63,195 bases of DNA, taken from contig JABYQR010000273.1 of the NCBI GenBank assembly GCA_022592445.1, positions 1 to 63,195 of the forward strand, written 5' to 3'. Positions 59,854-63,195 of the stretch are shown here, piece after piece. A program made the translations under genes and the position numbers. The stretch comes from Cytidiella melzeri (taxonomy: Eukaryota; Basidiomycota; Agaricomycetes; Polyporales; Irpicaceae). Under the pieces are notes generated by a model. The model ran no database searches. It was not told where the DNA came from and was given only the letters and a program-made list of their open reading frames with translations. Numbering within the stretch: position 1 is the first letter of the stretch; each line of letters starts with the position of its first letter.

Positions 59854-60684
59854 GAATCCGAGTCAGGCCTCCGGGTCTTCGCAATGAACCCACCGGCGAG
59901 TGTACTGCAAAATCCCACCCGAAATTGAACAGGTTCGTCATACGCTGATTGGAACTGCCAGTGCTGATATAGCAAATGACAGGGGGGACTCGGAGAAGTA
60001 GCTGCTCGACGGTGTTTGAAACACGATCAGGTTTACTAGAGTTGATGAGTATGGGTGCCGTTCGAGCTCGTGCTCTTTTGGGGGACCGCCAGCGTAGTGA
60101 TGCATCGACCAAGGCCATAGCGGCCATAGCGTCAGAAAAGAGACGATCAGAATGCCGACAACGAGTGTTATAAAATGATAAATTTTCAAGCAAAATGGTG
60201 CCTAAAAACTGCTCGAGCTTCCATCCACTTCATATCTCAGCTGAGCATGGACTCCGTTAATGTTCAGATTGAGGAACTTGTGGTGACGCTTGAGCGTAGT
60301 CAAATTTGACATATCTAAGGCCTGGACCCCGGAAGCGGCTCAGTCGCGAAACTAAAGGTGGATGAGCAGAGGATGGATATAAGAAACACAGACTTTTATG
60401 ATACAATGCTTTTAACTCTACAAAGAAGTACTGTGGAAAGGTCTCTAATAAAAAGTAGAACATGTACAGGTATGCAATGAGATGAGCAAACGAAGAGCTC
60501 GAGAGTGCAGGAGAACCAAATGTCCAAGAAGAATCCACTTCAACCAAGAAGGATATCCAGAGAAAGGAGTGAAAAAAATGTCGCACACCAACTATGCGTA
60601 GAGAGAGCAAGACGAAAGTGGTTCGTATGCGAACAACGACGGGAGTCCCAGCTGCGGCTCGAGCTTAGGCGAGAGGTATCCACC
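59854..60684. other. Intergenic stretch, no supported gene
   Basis: Short open frames only. It probably contains the 3' ends of the two flanking genes, which converge here. Confidence 0.5.
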
Positions 60685-61158
60685 CTAATAGTAAGTCTTC
60701 TCCGGCGGATGCTGCCAAGCAATCGGGAATTGTGCTTGCTCAAACGTCGGGAGCCAGCTCGATGAAGTTGTAGCCTGAGGCTGGTAGAGCACATTCATGT
60801 CGCTGTACTGGGGGAGATAGGAGTGCGCTTGCTGGGCACGTTGAATGATTAAGTCGTAACCGCAGTTGTTGTTGAAGGTGTCGGATTGGATCATGCCTGG
60901 GACTTCCGGTGCAAACAGCGAGCTGGGGTAGTTCCACATAAAGTCATCGAGCGACGGCTCAGCCGAGGGAGAGGGAGTTGCCCACGTAGAGCTGGAAGCG
61001 AGTGATGACATTGAAGAGGACGAGGACATAGAGGGTTCTAACGACGGGACGGAAACTGGCACGCCGGTGGGAGCGTTCGTCTTCTTCACACGCGAGGCTG
61101 GTTTCGTTACGTGCGAGGACGAGCAGATGAGGCTTCCTTCGACCTGAAATTGGGGCAT
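60685..61158 (-). CDS. C-terminal exon of an unrecognised protein
   Basis: An open frame of 157 codons lies after an acceptor at about 61195; the frame is open up to that acceptor, so the exon starts upstream of the ATG. The sequence is Ser/Pro-rich with basic residues early (KPASRVKKTN) and Asn/Gln/Tyr-rich later, typical of a disordered tail of a regulatory protein. Possible upstream exons lie between 61250 and 61940 (for example one with AKCPGDETLVSYGDNSWT), but I could not join them with confidence. No domain is recognised. Confidence 0.4.
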   Translation of the reverse strand: MPQFQVEGSLICSSSHVTKPASRVKKTNAPTGVPVSVPSLEPSMSSSSSMSSLASSSTWATPSPSAEPSLDDFMWNYPSSLFAPEVPGMIQSDTFNNNCGYDLIIQRAQQAHSYLPQYSDMNVLYQPQATTSSSWLPTFEQAQFPIAWQHPPEKTYY

Positions 61159-61195
61159 ACGTCGAGCACCTTGACCTCCGCTGCGATACCCTGAG

Positions 61196-62906
61196 AGGGA
61201 GATATCTTTTGTCAGTGATCAGTTCTGATGGCAGATTCATCAATTGGCGTTATGTAGTAATCTTGTCTAAAGCGGATTTGGACCTAGTACTTTAATGGCG
61301 CATGAGTGAACCACATGTATCCGTCAGATGAGGAAACGACGAACTTGACAGATCTAGAGCAACCGAAATATATGTAAGCCAGAGGGTGGGGTTCGCTAAC
61401 GGGAGGAGCAGCACGTCGTGATAGTATTTTTGTCCCGGCGGCGTGGAGAATTCGGGGAGCAATGGATCAATGACGATGACTCTAAGTGATGCTCTGAAGA
61501 GAGAGAGACCGTCGGCATGGCTTCTATAGGCGGGATAGGCTTCCTATATGCGTGTGATCAGCGGATGTCCAATCCTGACAATCATACTTAATCCAAGTTG
61601 CGGCCATCGTGGCGACTTGGCCGCGGTTCGTGCGGCGTGCCCGTAATGTATGTGACGACCGGCGTGCAGTAACAAAAATGTGACCGAATGGTCCAGCTGT
61701 TGTCGCCGTACGACACCAGAGTCTCGTCTCCAGGGCATTTGGCAATTGTCAATCCGCGGGCAGAGATAAAGCGACGTATTGGACATCGTACCAAGCCTTT
61801 TCGTTGCAAAAGACTCCGCGTACTCGGACCTTGAGTGTGTACATGGTTGATGATACAGTACGCTGCCGGTGCCTGGCCCCACTTCGTCCTGGCGCGCGCC
61901 TTCGAGTAACGTTCATTATGAAGAGAGCGTGGCCCACATCTAGGTCTGGATAATCAGTTTGTTACGATGCTACCGGACCAGAGTAGATACTTGCGAACCC
62001 AAGTTCGTATTGAACTTTTGAACAAATGGCGCCGTTGATTATTACCCCTGTCTATCAGGGTGGATGAGCAGTATGACGCGTAACTGCAGATTTCAACTTC
62101 CGTCAGTACAGATTGTTCTTGTTGGAGTTCCTACCCGCCCATTCCTGCACCTTCCTCAAGTGGTGGCTTCGACGTTCGTGGTTCATCTGTCAACGCGGGA
62201 TGTCTGACGCCTCGGTAGTAGCCTTCTGATCATTGTGCAGTAAGGCGACCGGGAATGGGTGAGAAAGGCTAGATAACGAACTAGACGTTACCTCTGGTTA
62301 CAGTATTGCTAACATTGTACTCTTGATGAGCACATCGAGATATCGGCACAGCGGACGATTGACGTTGCTGTAACGTTGCGCAGTTGTGATGAGCGCAGGG
62401 ACGGTCCTAGCCTGTCTGAGGAGGCTTCAGCATGATTCTGATAACCAGAACGTACAGTGTGCGATTCATTCTACAGCACTTTCAGTCGTCCGGTGTTATT
62501 CCGAGCCTCACCTCACGGTCAATTTCAGGAAACGATAGCATGACTTTCCGAGACGAGTCCAGGATGCTTGCAAAGATCAGATATAAGATGTCGCCAACAG
62601 AGCAGACAGCTGTGCGCAAGGTACAAGGTAACAGAACGTCGACAACTCGAGCGTAAGCATAGAAACAGAAGTCCCCGCAGCGCGACTTTGTACACGAGCG
62701 CCCAACATGCCACGTGTGAACATGATCTTCATCAGCAGCCTGGCTTGAAGCCGTTGGCATTACACGCTACGCTCGTCGCTCACTCTGAATCAAGCTCGTT
62801 ACGACACAGGGCTCACTACCTAACGTCGAATCTCTTGGTGCTGGAAAGATCTCTCTCAGCGTTGCAAGAGCTAGGCGGGCGCAGTATAGGTCACCGTGGT
62901 TACAAC
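61196..62906. other. Stretch with possible exons, otherwise unassigned
   Basis: The part from 61250 to 61940 may hold 5' exons of the minus-strand gene ending at 60685. From 61950 to 62900 only short open frames occur; the right end is the promoter of the nonaspanin gene. Confidence 0.4.
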
Positions 62907-63195
62907 ATGATACCCAAGCACGGGTGTTACCTAGCTAGCGCACTCGTCGCGAGCCTCCTCTCGTGCGCCGACGCATTCTATCTCCCAGGAGCCGCCCCGC
63001 ATGACTATCGCGCAGGAGAGCAAGTGCAGTTGTTCGTGAACGCCCTCACGCCAATGCTGCAGCCCACGACAACGCCAAAATAGTGCGTTTAACTGTGCAC
63101 TCTCTTCGGAATGCTCTTGACGTTTAACCGTGCGCTGCTAGAAATCAATGTTAAATTGTGAGCTTGCAGTCGTCGCTCTTGCTAGATGACGAACA
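62907..63195 (+). CDS. Nonaspanin (TM9SF/EMP70 family), 5' part
   Basis: The ATG at 62907 starts a signal peptide (MIPKHGCYLASALVASLLSC) followed by AFYLPGAAPHDYRAGEQ and LFVNALTPML, the hallmark N terminus of nonaspanins. The first exon ends near 63081 at a GTGCGT donor; the rest lies outside the window. Full-length family members have a large lumenal domain and nine membrane segments and act in endosome/Golgi sorting. Only the N terminus can be judged here. Confidence 0.82.

Noticed and set aside
61540..61940. Possible conserved exons on the minus strand (KCPGDETLVSYGDNSWT)
   Set aside because: They look coding but could not be joined to each other or to the frame at 60685-61158 with phase-consistent splice sites, so no CDS was called.
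1..63195. CRISPR arrays, bacterial operons, riboswitches, rRNA genes
   Set aside because: Nothing resembling them was seen, and the spliced genes show a fungal nuclear genome.

Overview
The window looks like nuclear DNA of a mushroom-forming basidiomycete (Agaricomycetes-like). Nearly every gene is split by GT-AG introns of about 45-75 bases. Coding frames join only through these introns, genes are densely packed on both strands, and the recognisable families are fungal. Exon models were built by hand from splice signals; for most conserved genes the summed exon lengths give a whole number of codons.

Left flank (1-14.3 kb): a gene-poor, repetitive start, then two tandem plus-strand genes for MACPF (membrane attack complex/perforin fold) proteins at 3160-5150 and 8051-9862. 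The second carries two frame breaks. A minus-strand gene for a small GPI-anchored-like secreted protein lies between them. An F-box protein gene follows.

Central housekeeping block (14.3-43.1 kb): an MDR-family oxidoreductase, a very large PH-domain protein resembling Caf120/Skg3, the XPG/Rad2 repair nuclease, the complex I subunit NDUFB8, a SAM-dependent methyltransferase and an Ebp1/PA2G4-like protein. Then comes a 4.38-kb direct tandem duplication (31704-36083 and 36084-40465). Each unit carries a Pcc1 (KEOPS) gene, a Bqt4-like APSES-domain membrane protein gene, an unknown 220-residue gene and the last exon of phosphofructokinase. Only the distal unit is connected to the full 11-exon phosphofructokinase gene. 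The proximal unit has a cut-off last exon fused to antisense sequence of the Ebp1-like gene.

Right flank (43.1-63.2 kb): a small secreted protein gene, a 695-base TA-flanked element with 25-base terminal inverted repeats, two more MACPF genes on the minus strand (46226-48061 and 50180-52043), a decayed non-LTR retrotransposon (53.26-58.9 kb), a second small secreted protein gene, one unrecognised gene, and the start of a nonaspanin (TM9SF) gene at the edge.

The strongest system-level signal is the MACPF set. Four paralogs with the same five-exon layout and a TATA box 62-64 bases before each start codon sit as two convergent pairs around about 36 kb of mostly housekeeping genes. No aegerolysin partner gene was seen. 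The second signal is the fresh tandem duplication that copies two genes tied to telomere biology (Pcc1 and a Bqt4-like protein) and creates a chimeric phosphofructokinase-tail reading frame.
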